Of a stretch of DNA of 62,617 bases, positions 49,617 to 61,600 are shown piece by piece. The notes under the pieces were generated by a model. That model was not told where the DNA came from, did no database searches, and was given only the letters and a program-made list of their open reading frames with translations. The position numbers were made by a program, and so were the translations under genes. The stretch's first letter is position 1; each line of letters starts with the position of its first letter. Origin of the DNA: Methylacidiphilales bacterium. Its GTDB lineage: Bacteria > Verrucomicrobiota > Verrucomicrobiia > Methylacidiphilales > UBA1321. The stretch is from contig JAJSLK010000079.1 in NCBI GenBank assembly GCA_021272165.1, positions 1 through 62,617 of the forward strand, in the 5' to 3' direction.

Positions 49617-52600
49617 TTAAGGATTGGGATTAGTTCCTTGGGTTGCGCCAGAACTACCAGAAGCTCCTGAGGTGGAAGACCCCGAACCACTCGAAGCTCC
49701 AGAACCTCCGGAAGCCCCGGAGCCACTAGATGCTCCAGAGCCACTAGTTCCAGAACCTCCGAAGCCCGGGTCACCCTTGCCTGGCACGTAATGCTCTTTC
49801 CCTCCATCAATATGATAATGGCTGTAGGAAGGTCCGTTTTGTCCTTTTGGAGTGGCTGGATCGATACGAATCTTTTCTACAAATTTTCCATTCTCCATAA
49901 CTCCATAACTTCCCGGCCGATTTGGATTCTCAATGTAATTGGGAGGTATTTCGTACTGAGGTCCGGGAGGGAATGCAACGCCGTTTGGAGCAACATGAAT
50001 GGTATTAGGATCTTTCGCCGGAGGCGAATTTTCAGCTGGAGGGGGCGCTGTGCTCTCAGCTGACTGTGCTCCAGGCTGGGTAGCTGTGCCTTTGCCAGGA
50101 GGCTTCTCATCATCGGGTGGTGGGGGCGGTGGCGCTATTGTACCAGGCGGTGGCGGTGGAGCAGCAGGCGGAGCAGCCGCTACAGGATTCGATGCGCTTG
50201 GTGGCGCGGTAGAAGTGGTGCTCCCGCCAGTGGACGGAGGTGGAGTTGCGGACGGCGGACTCCCGCCGGAATGTTCGTAAATTTCATAACCACCCACGCC
50301 TACCACAAACACCCCTGTGGCTATCCAAAACAACGGCGCTGCTGGTTCGGGAGTCACATCTCCCCCGATCAACCATGGCGCTGCGGCCATTTCGGCCATG
50401 TTTCCGTCCGGATCGAACTTGGTCCACGGATTCTGCTTAACGTAAGTGTAGAGATTCGGCCCATCAACGAAGCCGGCGGGGTCGCGGTTGATGAACATGC
50501 CGGTGTCGAGGTCGCGATAGCGCATGCCCTCGTCAACGAGATTGGTCGGGTCGGTGTCTTTGCTGTTGCTCTTCTGGCGATCCAGCGTGGAACCGGAAGT
50601 TTGCGTCTGGTTGCCGAAGGCGGCGTACTGCGCCTGATAGGTCAGCGTGCCGGTGGCGCTGGTTTTGGCCACCACGTCGCCGCGCTTGTTTTCATGGGTG
50701 TACGACGGGGTACCGCCCCTGATGGTGTAGAGGATGCCGCCGACGCCTCCGCCGTAGTCGCTGCCGCGGATGTACTCGACCTGCAAGTTGGCCTGTGAAA
50801 TCGTTCCGGTATATTCCTGCACCGAGGTGCCGCCGCTGAAGACCAGATCGGTCACGACACCGCCGGCCAGCGATTCATCGCGGATGACCCGCCGCGTGCG
50901 GTAATCGTAGGTGTAGGCATACGTTCCCGCGCCGCCGGTGGTGTTTTTCACCAGCCCGATGAGCCGGTTTTCAAAATCATAACTATAGGTGTCGGTCGCT
51001 CCTCCCACGGTGCGCGTGGCCCGGTTGCCGTTGTTGTCGTAGGTGTAACCGGCGACTAATGCTCCCGTCGTTCCGGTCAACTGGTTCAGATTATTGTAAC
51101 TGTAGTTCGTCGTGCCCGCCCCACTGCCGGTGATGACTTTGCCGAGCCGGTTGTTGGCCCCGTCATAGGCGTAAGTCGTGACGGCGTTGGGCGCATTGCC
51201 GGTGATCGTCTCCGTCAGGAGCCGGTTGATCGCGTCGTAGCTGTTGGTTACCGTGCGGTTGTTGAGGCCTGACGGGTAGGTTTCCCCCACCGTGGCGACG
51301 TTGCCGGCCAGGTCGTAGCCGTAGGCGTAGCTGTAGAGGGAGACGCTGCCGCCGGTGACGGCCGATTGCGTGCCGCCGCGATTCAGCGCGTCAAATGTTT
51401 CCGTTTCCACGTCGCCGTTGGGCAGCGTTTTGAGGAAGATGTTGCCGTTCAAATCGTAACCGTAGACCGTCGTGCGCCCGCTTTCGGCCATCGCGCTCAA
51501 TCGGTTGAGCGCATCGTACGTCGAGTTGATGGTGCGGTTGGTGCCGCCGTAGGTGGTCTGGAGCCGGTTGCCCGCGAGATCGTAGACATAGGTGTGGGTC
51601 AAGCCTTGGGAGGTTTCAGTCGCAACGCGATTGAGCGCATCGTAGGTGGTGGCGATGTTGGCCGCGCCACCCTTGCCCGATTCCGTCACGTAGCGCAGGT
51701 TGAGGAAATCGTACGAATAGGTCCGGGGCGGATTGACCGCCGCGTTGCTGCTGCCGTAGATGACGTACAGGAGACGGTTGCGAACGTCGTAAAAGTAGCT
51801 GGTGACCTGTCCCAGGGCGTCGGTGCGCTGGGTCTTGTTCAGCCCGTCGTAGGTGAACCGGGTGGCATGCCCCGCCGCGTCGGTCACCTGGGTATTGCGG
51901 TTCAGCCCGTCGTAGGCAAAGGTCGTGCCGTTCTTGTTGCCATCGATGACCTGAATGCGGTTGCCGGCCTGGTCGTAGTTGTAAGTGACCGTGTCGTTGG
52001 CCGCGTCAACGGTCTTCGAGAGGCGGTTAAGCAGGTCGTAGGTGTTGGTAACCGTGTGGCTGTTGGGATCGCGCACCGTCACCACGTTGCCATCGGCGTC
52101 GTAAGTCGTGTGGGTGTTCGGCCGGCCCGGATTGCCCCCCGCCACCGGCACCTGCGGCGCGTTGACATCCGTGACCCGGTTGGCGGGATCGTAAAGCGTA
52201 TCGGTTTCATTACCCCGCGCATCAACCGTCGCCGTCACCCGACCGGCCTGATCGTATTGCCACATCGTGGTGGGACGCGAGACGGCATTGCCATTGGACG
52301 CATCGGGGACGGCCGGAGCAAATTCCTGCACCTTGCGGTTGCGGGCATCGTAGACGTAATCCCACTTGTTACCGAGCGGGTTAATGGTCTCCACCGCGTT
52401 GCCTGCCGCATCGTAAGAGGTAATCGTCATCGGCGAGGCCTGAACGCCATAGCCGTTGTTAACCTGCGGCTGCGTGACCTGGGTGGGGCGCCCCGCGTTG
52501 TCGTACTGGGTTTGGGTGACGTTCCCGTTCTGATCGATGACCTTATATTTAAAGCCCGTCGAGGTGTAGAACTGCTGGGTGGTGGAAGTGTCCGCATACG

Positions 52601-55600
52601 TGGTTACCAGCAGCCGGTTGAGCGCGTCATAACTCATGCCAGTCTGGTTACCCAGTGGATCGACGGTTGCCTTGACATTGCCGACCGCGTCATACTGGGT
52701 CGACGTCGTCGAAGGCGCCGCCGCCGGACTGTATTTCACCGACTTGCTCAGCGGACGGTAGAGGGCGTCATAGGTCATGGTGGTAACAAAACCGCGCGGA
52801 TCGGTGGTTTGGGTCGGCTTGAAGCTCGAGCTGTCGAAGGCGTTTCCTCCCGAGTTCGTCCCGTACTGGAATTGCGTGATGTTGCCCAACGCATCGGTGA
52901 TTTGCGTAACCCGCTGCAGATTGTCGTACTTCATCTGCGTCACCCCGCCCAGCGGACTGGTCGTCGTCAGCTTCGAATTGACCGTGTTATAGGTGTAGGA
53001 GGTGATCAGATCGCCCGAATCGACGACCCCGTCGCCGTTCATGTCCCGTGCCGACGTGATCAGGCGGTTAAGTTTGTCGTATTGATAGAGCGTCGCGATT
53101 CCGTTCTCATCATACTCCTTGATCTTGTTGCCACGCGCGTCGTAGACCATCTGCCTCTGGCTGCCGTCCCCATTGGTCACGGTAACGAGCCGGTTGCGCA
53201 AATCGTAACTGAACCAGGTCGTGTGGCCCTTCGGATCCGTCGCGGTCAGCTTGTTGCCGTTGGCGTCGTAGGTGTAAGTGGTGACGAGATTAAGCCCGCC
53301 CGGATCGACGATTTCCTGCGCGACGCGGCCATTGCCATCGGGGATGTATTGCGTGACGAGGCTCTGCGTCCAGCCAGGATCCGAACCACCCAGGGCCTTG
53401 ACGGTTTTTTGGGTCATGAAGCCCGGATAGGCGGAATTGCCATAAGCAAAATCGGTTTCCTGGACAGGGTTATTGTTCGGGTTGGAAATCACTTCCTTGA
53501 TGCGCCTGCCTAATCCTTGCGAATCGAGGGTGTAGGTGGTCTGATTGCCGTTCTCATCCACGATCTGCGTCATGATTCTTGTGGTGGGATCGTAGGTGAA
53601 GCTCTTGGTTTGACTAAGCGCATCGGTCTGGCTTACGGGATCGTCGTAGTAACCATTAAGTGTAACCCCGGAGATAATCTGGGAATAAGTTGAGGGGGCA
53701 GTCCATTGGTTCGCCGGGGTCTCATGATTGAAAGTAGTGATGTTACCACTGAAGTCCGTGATTTGTTTCAGCGCCATCGCCGCATTGATGTCAAACTGGA
53801 AGGTTTCCGATCCCAGGCTGCCGTAAGCGATGCTGAGATTCTGATAGGCGATGATCTTCGATTCCGTAACATTATTGGCCGGTTGCGGGAACGAAGGCAG
53901 CGAAACGACATCCGGCATGCCAAAGGTATACGTGCGGGTAAACCCGGTCCCATCGGTCACGGTGTTTTGACGCAGGACCGGCATCACCAAACCCGATCCG
54001 TTGGGATTATTCTCAAGGAAGATGGCTGGGTAGTTGCTGGATAGGAGCGGATTATTCGCATTGACGAAGGTCGCCACATCGGGATGTCCCGTAGTATTGT
54101 CCGGCATCGTTACTGTGGCGATATTTCGTGGACAACCACTCTGGGTGTAATACCCCGTAAAAACCGAGGGATTATTCATGTGGTTAAGCTTGCTGTGGTC
54201 AAAATTATAGGTGAACCCGTAGGTATTGTTTAACGGATCGGTAATCGAACTGATGTCGACATAGGAATAGGTGCTGCCCGGATCGGTTGAAGCGTGCGGC
54301 GTCAAGTTCGCCTCGGTCGTCGCGTTGTAGGCATATTGCGTGATGGCCCCGTCCGGGGTGGTCACTTTGCTGAGCACAACGGCGGCGGGGTCGCCCGGAG
54401 CCGCGGCGTAGGTGTACGTGGTCTCATTGCCATTGGCATCCCAGATGGCCGTGATGACACTTTGTGTGTTCGTGGAACCGGAAATCAAAGCTGAGATCGG
54501 CTGTTGCTGAATCGAAAGCTTGATGCCGGGCTGGTTGGCCACCGTGATCGTGGCAGGAATGAGGTTGGTGGTCCCTTGGAATTGGTAGTTAACTATGTTA
54601 CCCACCCGGTCCTGGGCCTGCACCAGACGGGCGTATTGATAAATTGTCTGATAGCTGCTGCCCTGGATGCGGTCATTGCTGATCTTCTGGATGAACGCTG
54701 TACCCTGATTCGTTGTTCCTTGGTAGGTCAGCGTGGCCCCATACTTGCGCGTGAAGGTGTAAGTCGGCGGATTGGCCGATACATTGGCCGTCAACATTTC
54801 CAGGTTTGGCACCTGCGCCTCGTTTTTCGCCGTCGGCATCGGGAAGAACTGCGGATTGCCGTTGGTGTCGTACCAACGGTAGAACGTGTGGACTGCGCCC
54901 GTTTCATCGGTCACAATGGCCTGGTCGGGCGTGGTGCTGGCGGGATCGTTGTTATGGGTGAACTTGATGTTGGGTGCCAGATTGCTGCTCCAGCATATGC
55001 CGAAGGGCAAGTCGGGCTGCTCGTGCGGACGCAGGCCGTTGCGGTTATTCCAGACCTGTGACCGAAAATCCCGTCGTGCGGAAACACTAAAATCACTGCC
55101 TGAAACCGGCAGATAAACATCGGTCGTGCTGTGCCGCAGACCCAGCGTCAGCGCGTCAATGTAGGTTTCTTCCTTTTCCTGATCACTTTCGGCCGATTGC
55201 TGCGGCTTTTCATCGGCCATCGGCAACCCGTTAAGCGCAATTTTGCGATAGCGCGAGCCACTGGCCTCATCAATCGGGATCGAGAGATCAGGGGAATTCG
55301 GTTGATAGGTATAAGTAAAGCTCCTGGAGTAGGAAATACCCCAATAGTCAACGGAACTGACCGAAATAGTAATCGAATCTCCCGGCTGGACGGTAGAAGG
55401 ATTTGGGATGACAGAAAAGCTACCATAGTAATAATAATAATAATAATCGTAGTTACTGTAAGTTTTCCCGCCCGGGGGAATGACATTTCCCAAACCATCT
55501 TTTACTGTAAAATTAGAGCTTCCTTGTCCTGCATAGGAAATTGTTAAGGATGTATCATACCAGCCGTACCCGTCCCAGTAGTCATAATAATCATAATCAG

Positions 55601-58600
55601 TGGAAAAATACCCCTCTCCTCCTTGGGAAATTACTCCTCCAGGCACACCACCCCCTCCTGGTCCCGAGCCTTCCGGTGCTCCATTGTAACTTGCTAAAAG
55701 GTTGAGAGAGCTTCCATTGGCCTGGGTCCCATTGATAAGTAGGCCGAAGGTAATAGCGACGACGGGGTCTGTACCGGAAAAGCCTATACCATAAACAGAA
55801 GATTGTTTGACATTCGTTGGCGAGCTATATTGCGAAGTCGTGTAACCATTACCACTGTAATTGATTCCATACCAAGTAAAGGTATTGGAAGACCGGGTAG
55901 GATTAAGTATAAATTTATAGGCCGCCGGTAAATCGTAATCATAACTATTGTCCGGGAGATAAAAATGGATCTCCCAGAAGCCTGAGGCAAGCACGAAGCC
56001 CGGATCGAAGTCCCACCAAATACCGCTATTACTTCCTAGAACCGCTATCGCCGCTACGAGCGGAACCGAGTATGCTTGCGTTGCTGGCTGTGACTTGTCA
56101 GAGCCGATCATGGCGGTGACGCGATATTGATACTGGATGCCGGAATAAAGATTCTGGTCGGTGGTTTGAGTCGCGCTGCCCGTATAGATCGTCTCCCATG
56201 TCCCGCTGTCGTCCATCCGTTCCACCAAATAGCTTGTCCCAGTGGCCGCCCAAGCAATGGTGATATGAGTGTAGTCATATGAGGAAGATATATTAGGTGC
56301 TATCTGATCCCCGCTTGCAGCCTGATAAGGGAAAGGCGTGATGGTGATGGTCGGCACGGCGAGGCTGGAGGGATCGCCATCGGTGCTCGGAGGAGTTCCA
56401 CCGCCGGGAGTGGGCGTGGTGGTGGAAGTTGAACTGACCGAGGCATCCAAATAAGCCGTGGGCTGAAATCCGCCCGAGGCGGTGGCCGTGCAAATGGCTT
56501 GGTTGGCGGCACCGTTACTGCCGGCAAGCTGGAGATAAATGGTAGCTTGGCCCGAACTGTTGGTCGAAATGTTCAAGGAACCGGTGGTGAAAGGTCCTCC
56601 GGAGGAACTCGAGATCGCACCACTGGTCGACGTCATGTGGAGCGAAAGCGGTGCGGAGGCCACCGGCTGACCAGCCGCCGAAGTTGCCTGAATGACAAAG
56701 GGGAGGACCTGCCCGGCGGGTCCACTTTGGCCTCCACCGCTGATCACAGAAAGAGCGGCCACCTGCGTACCGGCAGAGGTATTCGATGCCGAAGTCTCGA
56801 CCAGGCTGACAGGTGTCGCGCTGCCGCCGCTGGCGACAATCGTGGTGGTACCAACGCTTTGAGGCAGGAGGAAATAAACGCTCGCCTGGTTCGCCGCGCC
56901 ATTGCCATTAGTCGGCACCGTCAACGTGCTGAAGACAGCGGGGTTTCCGATATTGGTCGTGGCAAACCCTCCTTCACCGGCAGGAACGCTGAAAGTGACC
57001 AGCACCGGCGTGCCGCCGGGACTGGCCTGAACAACCAGGGGGGCAGGCAATAACGTGCCGGGCGTGCCTATCTGGTTATTTCCGCTGATCACCTGCAGAC
57101 TCGTTGCCGGAGTGGGGCTGTCGATATTGAAAGTCACCGTCTGGCTGGGACCGGGGCCGGCCGAATTGGAGGCACTTATGGTTGCCATGGTGCTGCCGAC
57201 GGTAACAACCGTTCCCGAAATGACACCGGTCGTCGTATTGAGCGAAAGGTTGGGTGGCAGGCCTGTCGCAGCATAGCTTTGGGGATTATTGGTCGCCGTG
57301 ATGTTGTAGGTCAGGAGAACATTGACCGTTCCTGTCTTGGTCGTGGGACTGGTAATGACGGGAGCCACGGGCTGGCCAACGGTATAGGTGAGCTTGAGCA
57401 GCGGATTGGAGAGCGGCGAGGACGCCCGCGTGCAAAAACCTAGATAGTCGACCGCGGACTGCCCTTCTACAGATGGCGCCACCAGATTGAGGTAAAGCTG
57501 TCCTCCATGATTATAAGCTTGTTGTACGGCCTGGGTGAAAAGAGAGGTAACATTAAAGGTGTATCCATTCACAGGAGCAGACGGATCGATGATCAGCGAA
57601 CTGAGAATGGCTCCAGCATAGAGATTATTATCGGCCCAATTGGCAGTGGATGATGAGAACGGCGTGGCCGCCTGATGCACCTCCACCGGGAAAGGCGCGC
57701 CCGAAGAAGCTCCGCTGGCGGTTGTCAGAACCAGGGACGCGCTGGTGATCGTGGCGTTGGCCGGCAGGGAGGATATGTCGAAGCCGAGCAAACTCCGGCT
57801 CGAGGCCGTGGCGCTCGTCTGGCCTACGGTCAGAACAGTGCCCGTGTTGAAGGTTTGATTGGCTATGCTGGAATTATTCGTATCGTTGGCAATATTCACC
57901 GACTGAATGGCGTAGCTGCTAGTTGGGACGACACCCTGCTGGAAGTTGGCCGAGCTATCTCCCGAATTTGCCGCCACGACCATGGTCAAGTTGTAGGTAG
58001 TCGAACGACTTGAAGTCGAATCTTGCGCAGTCACGCTAATCGGAATGGTGTCGGCCGCTATGGGCGTGCCCGAAAGCACACCCGTGGTGGGATTAAGGCT
58101 CAGCCAGGAGGGCAGATTCGTCGCCTGAAAGCTCGTGGGATCGGCGTTATCCGGAATCTGATAGCTGAAAGGCACTCCCACTTGGGCATTGACAGTTGCC
58201 CCCACGATCAGAACCAGAGTGATCGTACTTGTGTTGTTGTTCGAATCCGTGGCACTGAGCGTAACGTTTGAAGTGCCCGGCACTGTGGGGGTGCCAGAAA
58301 TAACTCCTTGATTCCCGTTATTGGCAAATGTCAGGCCATTCGGCAAGCCAGTCGCGCTGGTCGAAGTTGCAGTGTAAATGGTATTCAAAGTATAATTGAA
58401 TTGTTGCCCCACGGTGGCGTAGACGGTGAATGGGCCTTCAATGCCAGGGCCCTCAGGGAATACGGTAAGAGTAAAGGTCCCTGAACCTGTTCCGGCTGCA
58501 TCCGACGCGCTTACCGTCACCGAGTAACTGGTTGCTTGAGTCAGTGTTCCCGTTGGCGTGCCAGAAATAGTGCCCGAGCTGTTCATGGACAGTGTCAGGG

Positions 58601-61600
58601 GAAAACTGGAAGGAGTAAAATTAGCGGCAGAAACAGGGGTGGCATTCGCCGCGACAGGAACGGTTGCCGCGATGGAGGAGCCAAAACTTTGACCTATGAC
58701 CGCGCTGGATGATTGAAGAGGGATGACGGGAACCGGCATTGCCGTCACCGTTACGGTCAGGGGTTCCTTATCGTAGCCGACAGAATTCGTAGCCTCTACA
58801 TACCCAGAGAAAGATCCAGTAATGGTGGGCGTACCCGTTATATTTCCTCGTGAATCGATTGAAAGATTGAGTCTGGAATCGAATCCAATGAGCGAAAAAC
58901 TAGTCGGACCGCCATGGCAAGGAACTATGTAGTTGTAGATTGAATCATTCTGAGTTGCCGCCAGTGTTGCCAAAGGAGTGGTGATGACGGGCGCTGTAGG
59001 GGCAATGGTCAAGGTCAAGGTATTCGTCGCGCTGGTACCGTAAGCATTGGTCGCAGTCAGACTCACGGTATAGGTTCCTGCTGAATCAATGCCAGGCGTG
59101 CCCGAAATCACTCCGGTCTGGCTATTAAGAGTCAAGCCCGTCGGCAGGCCAGAGGCGGTATAGGAGGTGGGCGAGTTGGTGGAGGGAATGGTGTAACCGC
59201 CAAAAGGCGAATTGGCCGTACCGCTGGCCGTCAACGTTCCGGGGATGGTCGGCATATTCCCGACATTGATCGTGTACACGGCCGTTCCGGTTCCATTGGC
59301 GTTGGTGGCCGAAACCGTGACCGTCGAGGTGCCCACCGCCGTGGTCGTTCCCGAAATCACCCCCATTGACGAATTGATACTAAGGCCTGATGGCAGTGGG
59401 GGGTTGACCGAATAGACTGTTGTCGAGTCAGTATTTACAGCACCAACCGAATAAGAGTAGAGAACGCCAGAGGTCACGGTCAGGGTCGTACCGATCATGA
59501 CCGGCGGCGCGGAAGTTTGATAAGTCAACGCGAGCAGAGGGCGCTCCGATGCTGGAGAACTAGTTTCGTTATCGATGTAAAAATATTCTCTCGTAGTTCC
59601 TGATTCCACTGCGGAAGATGCTTTCAACATGAGGTAAATCGGAGTGCCTCCAGTCAGTGCGCTGGTTACGGCGGTCGTAAAATACGAAGTTGAAGCAAAT
59701 GTCTGGGATGTGCTGCTCGGATTGAGGGTGAGAGAGCTCAAGAGGGCAGTCCCGGGAGTATTGCCTGTCCAGCTTGCCGTCCCAAGAGTAAAGGCTGCGG
59801 TCTGATGCAGTTCCATGGGCAAAGCCCCTGATGAAGATCCACTGACGGTTAGCGCTGCGCTCGTAACATTAGCTAAGGGTGAAATCGGGGGGAGATCGAA
59901 ACCCAGGAGGGCGCGATCAATCTCGGTACCGCTTGCGTAGCCATAGCCAGCCACTAGGTTGCCGTCCGTACCACTGCTGTTACTCGCAATACCGGCGGAG
60001 GTTGTGGCATAATTTGCGCTTGGACTAACGCCAGCTTGTAAGGTGACGGAACTAGTTACATTGGCCGAGGCAGCCTGAACCACGATGAGAAGGGGACTAG
60101 AAGCACTTCCAGCCGAATTGGTCGCGGTAATCGTGACATTCGGAGTACCAATCGCTGTTGGGGTCGCATTCGTGGGCGGCGTTCCGAAAATAACCCCGTT
60201 TGTTAGCGTCGCCCAATTCGGAAGGTTGGTGGCATTAAAACTTGTCGGGGCATTGGACGCAGCGATGGTATAGCTGAAATATTGTCCGACCGTCGCATAG
60301 GCGATGGTTGGACCGGTAAACGCAGGCGCGCCCGCCGGGGCGACCGTCAGAGTCAAGGTGGCATTACCGGTGGTGCCATTTGTCGCTCCGAGCGTGATGG
60401 TATAAGTTCCTGCTGTGGTAGGAGTCCCCGAAATAACTCCGGTTGTCGTGTCGATCGTTAATCCCAGAGCCGTCAATCCCAATGGAGAAGAAGCTGAGTA
60501 ACTGCCTGGACTATTACTGGCCGTGATGAGATAGCTGAAGGCCGATCCCACCGTGGCCGTCGCGCTGGTGCTGCTGGTGATAACCGGCGTGCCATAAGCG
60601 ATGTTTAGAGTTAGAGGAACTGAGGCCGTCCCGTTCACATTTGTCGCGCTGATTATGGCGGAAAACGTTCCACCATTGGTTGGCGTGCCGGAAATGAGGC
60701 CGGTCGAATTATTGATGGTTAGTTCGGCCGGCAGGCCAATCGCATTATAACCCGTGGGCGAATTGGTCGCCGTGATCCAATACGTAAATGATTGCCCGGA
60801 TGTTCCCGATGCTGTCAGGCTGCTGGTAATAATGGGGGACACTCCGCTTCCGGAACTCGTGCTCGTAATCGTCAAACTCAGCACAGCGGTACCCGTTCCG
60901 CTACCATTGGTAGCACTTAGAGTTATTGTAGCCGTACCAGCCTGAGTCGGCGTACCGCTGATTAAACCGTTTTGCAGGTTGATAGATAAGCCAGCGGGCA
61001 AGCCCGAACCACCAAATGATGTCGGTAAATTACTGGCGGTGATTTGGTAGGTGAAACTCGACCCCACGCTTACGCTTGCCGTGGCGGGACTGTTGATAAC
61101 CGGAATTGCCGTGCTGGTTCCGACATTGATCACCAGCGTGCCAGAAGCGGTGCTGGTTCCATTGCTCGCCGTGATCGTGACGCTATACGTTCCCGTGCTC
61201 GTCGGTGTTCCACTAATGACACCTGAATTGTAGTTTAATCCGGAAGGAAGGGTCCCTGACTCGGAAAACGTGGTCGGGTTGTTCGATGCCGTGATGCCAT
61301 AACTGAAGGGGGCGCCTATCGTTGCGCTCACAACTGTTGGGCCTGTAATTTGCGCCTGAAACGAAGTTAAGTCGAAATTAAAGATCGTTTTGAGTTGTCC
61401 CTGATTGGCCAGTTGATAGTCAGAGCTGGGATTGGCGTTAAGCCAGGTGGGAATGGAGCCGGTATATCCTCCATCAATCAAAGCGGACCAAACCTGGTTG
61501 GCGATGTACTTGAGCTGTCCGATGTTCATTGCCGTGTAATCAGACGGCTTGATGTGGGTCGCCGTGTAGCCATTGGTAGCGTAATCCTGCTTCCAGCCTT

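Noticed and set aside
51366..53513. 715-codon open frame antisense to the RHS shell
   Set aside because: The opposite strand reads a continuous YD-repeat protein; the antisense frame only reflects its repeated codons (Val/Arg/Gly-rich, no domain).
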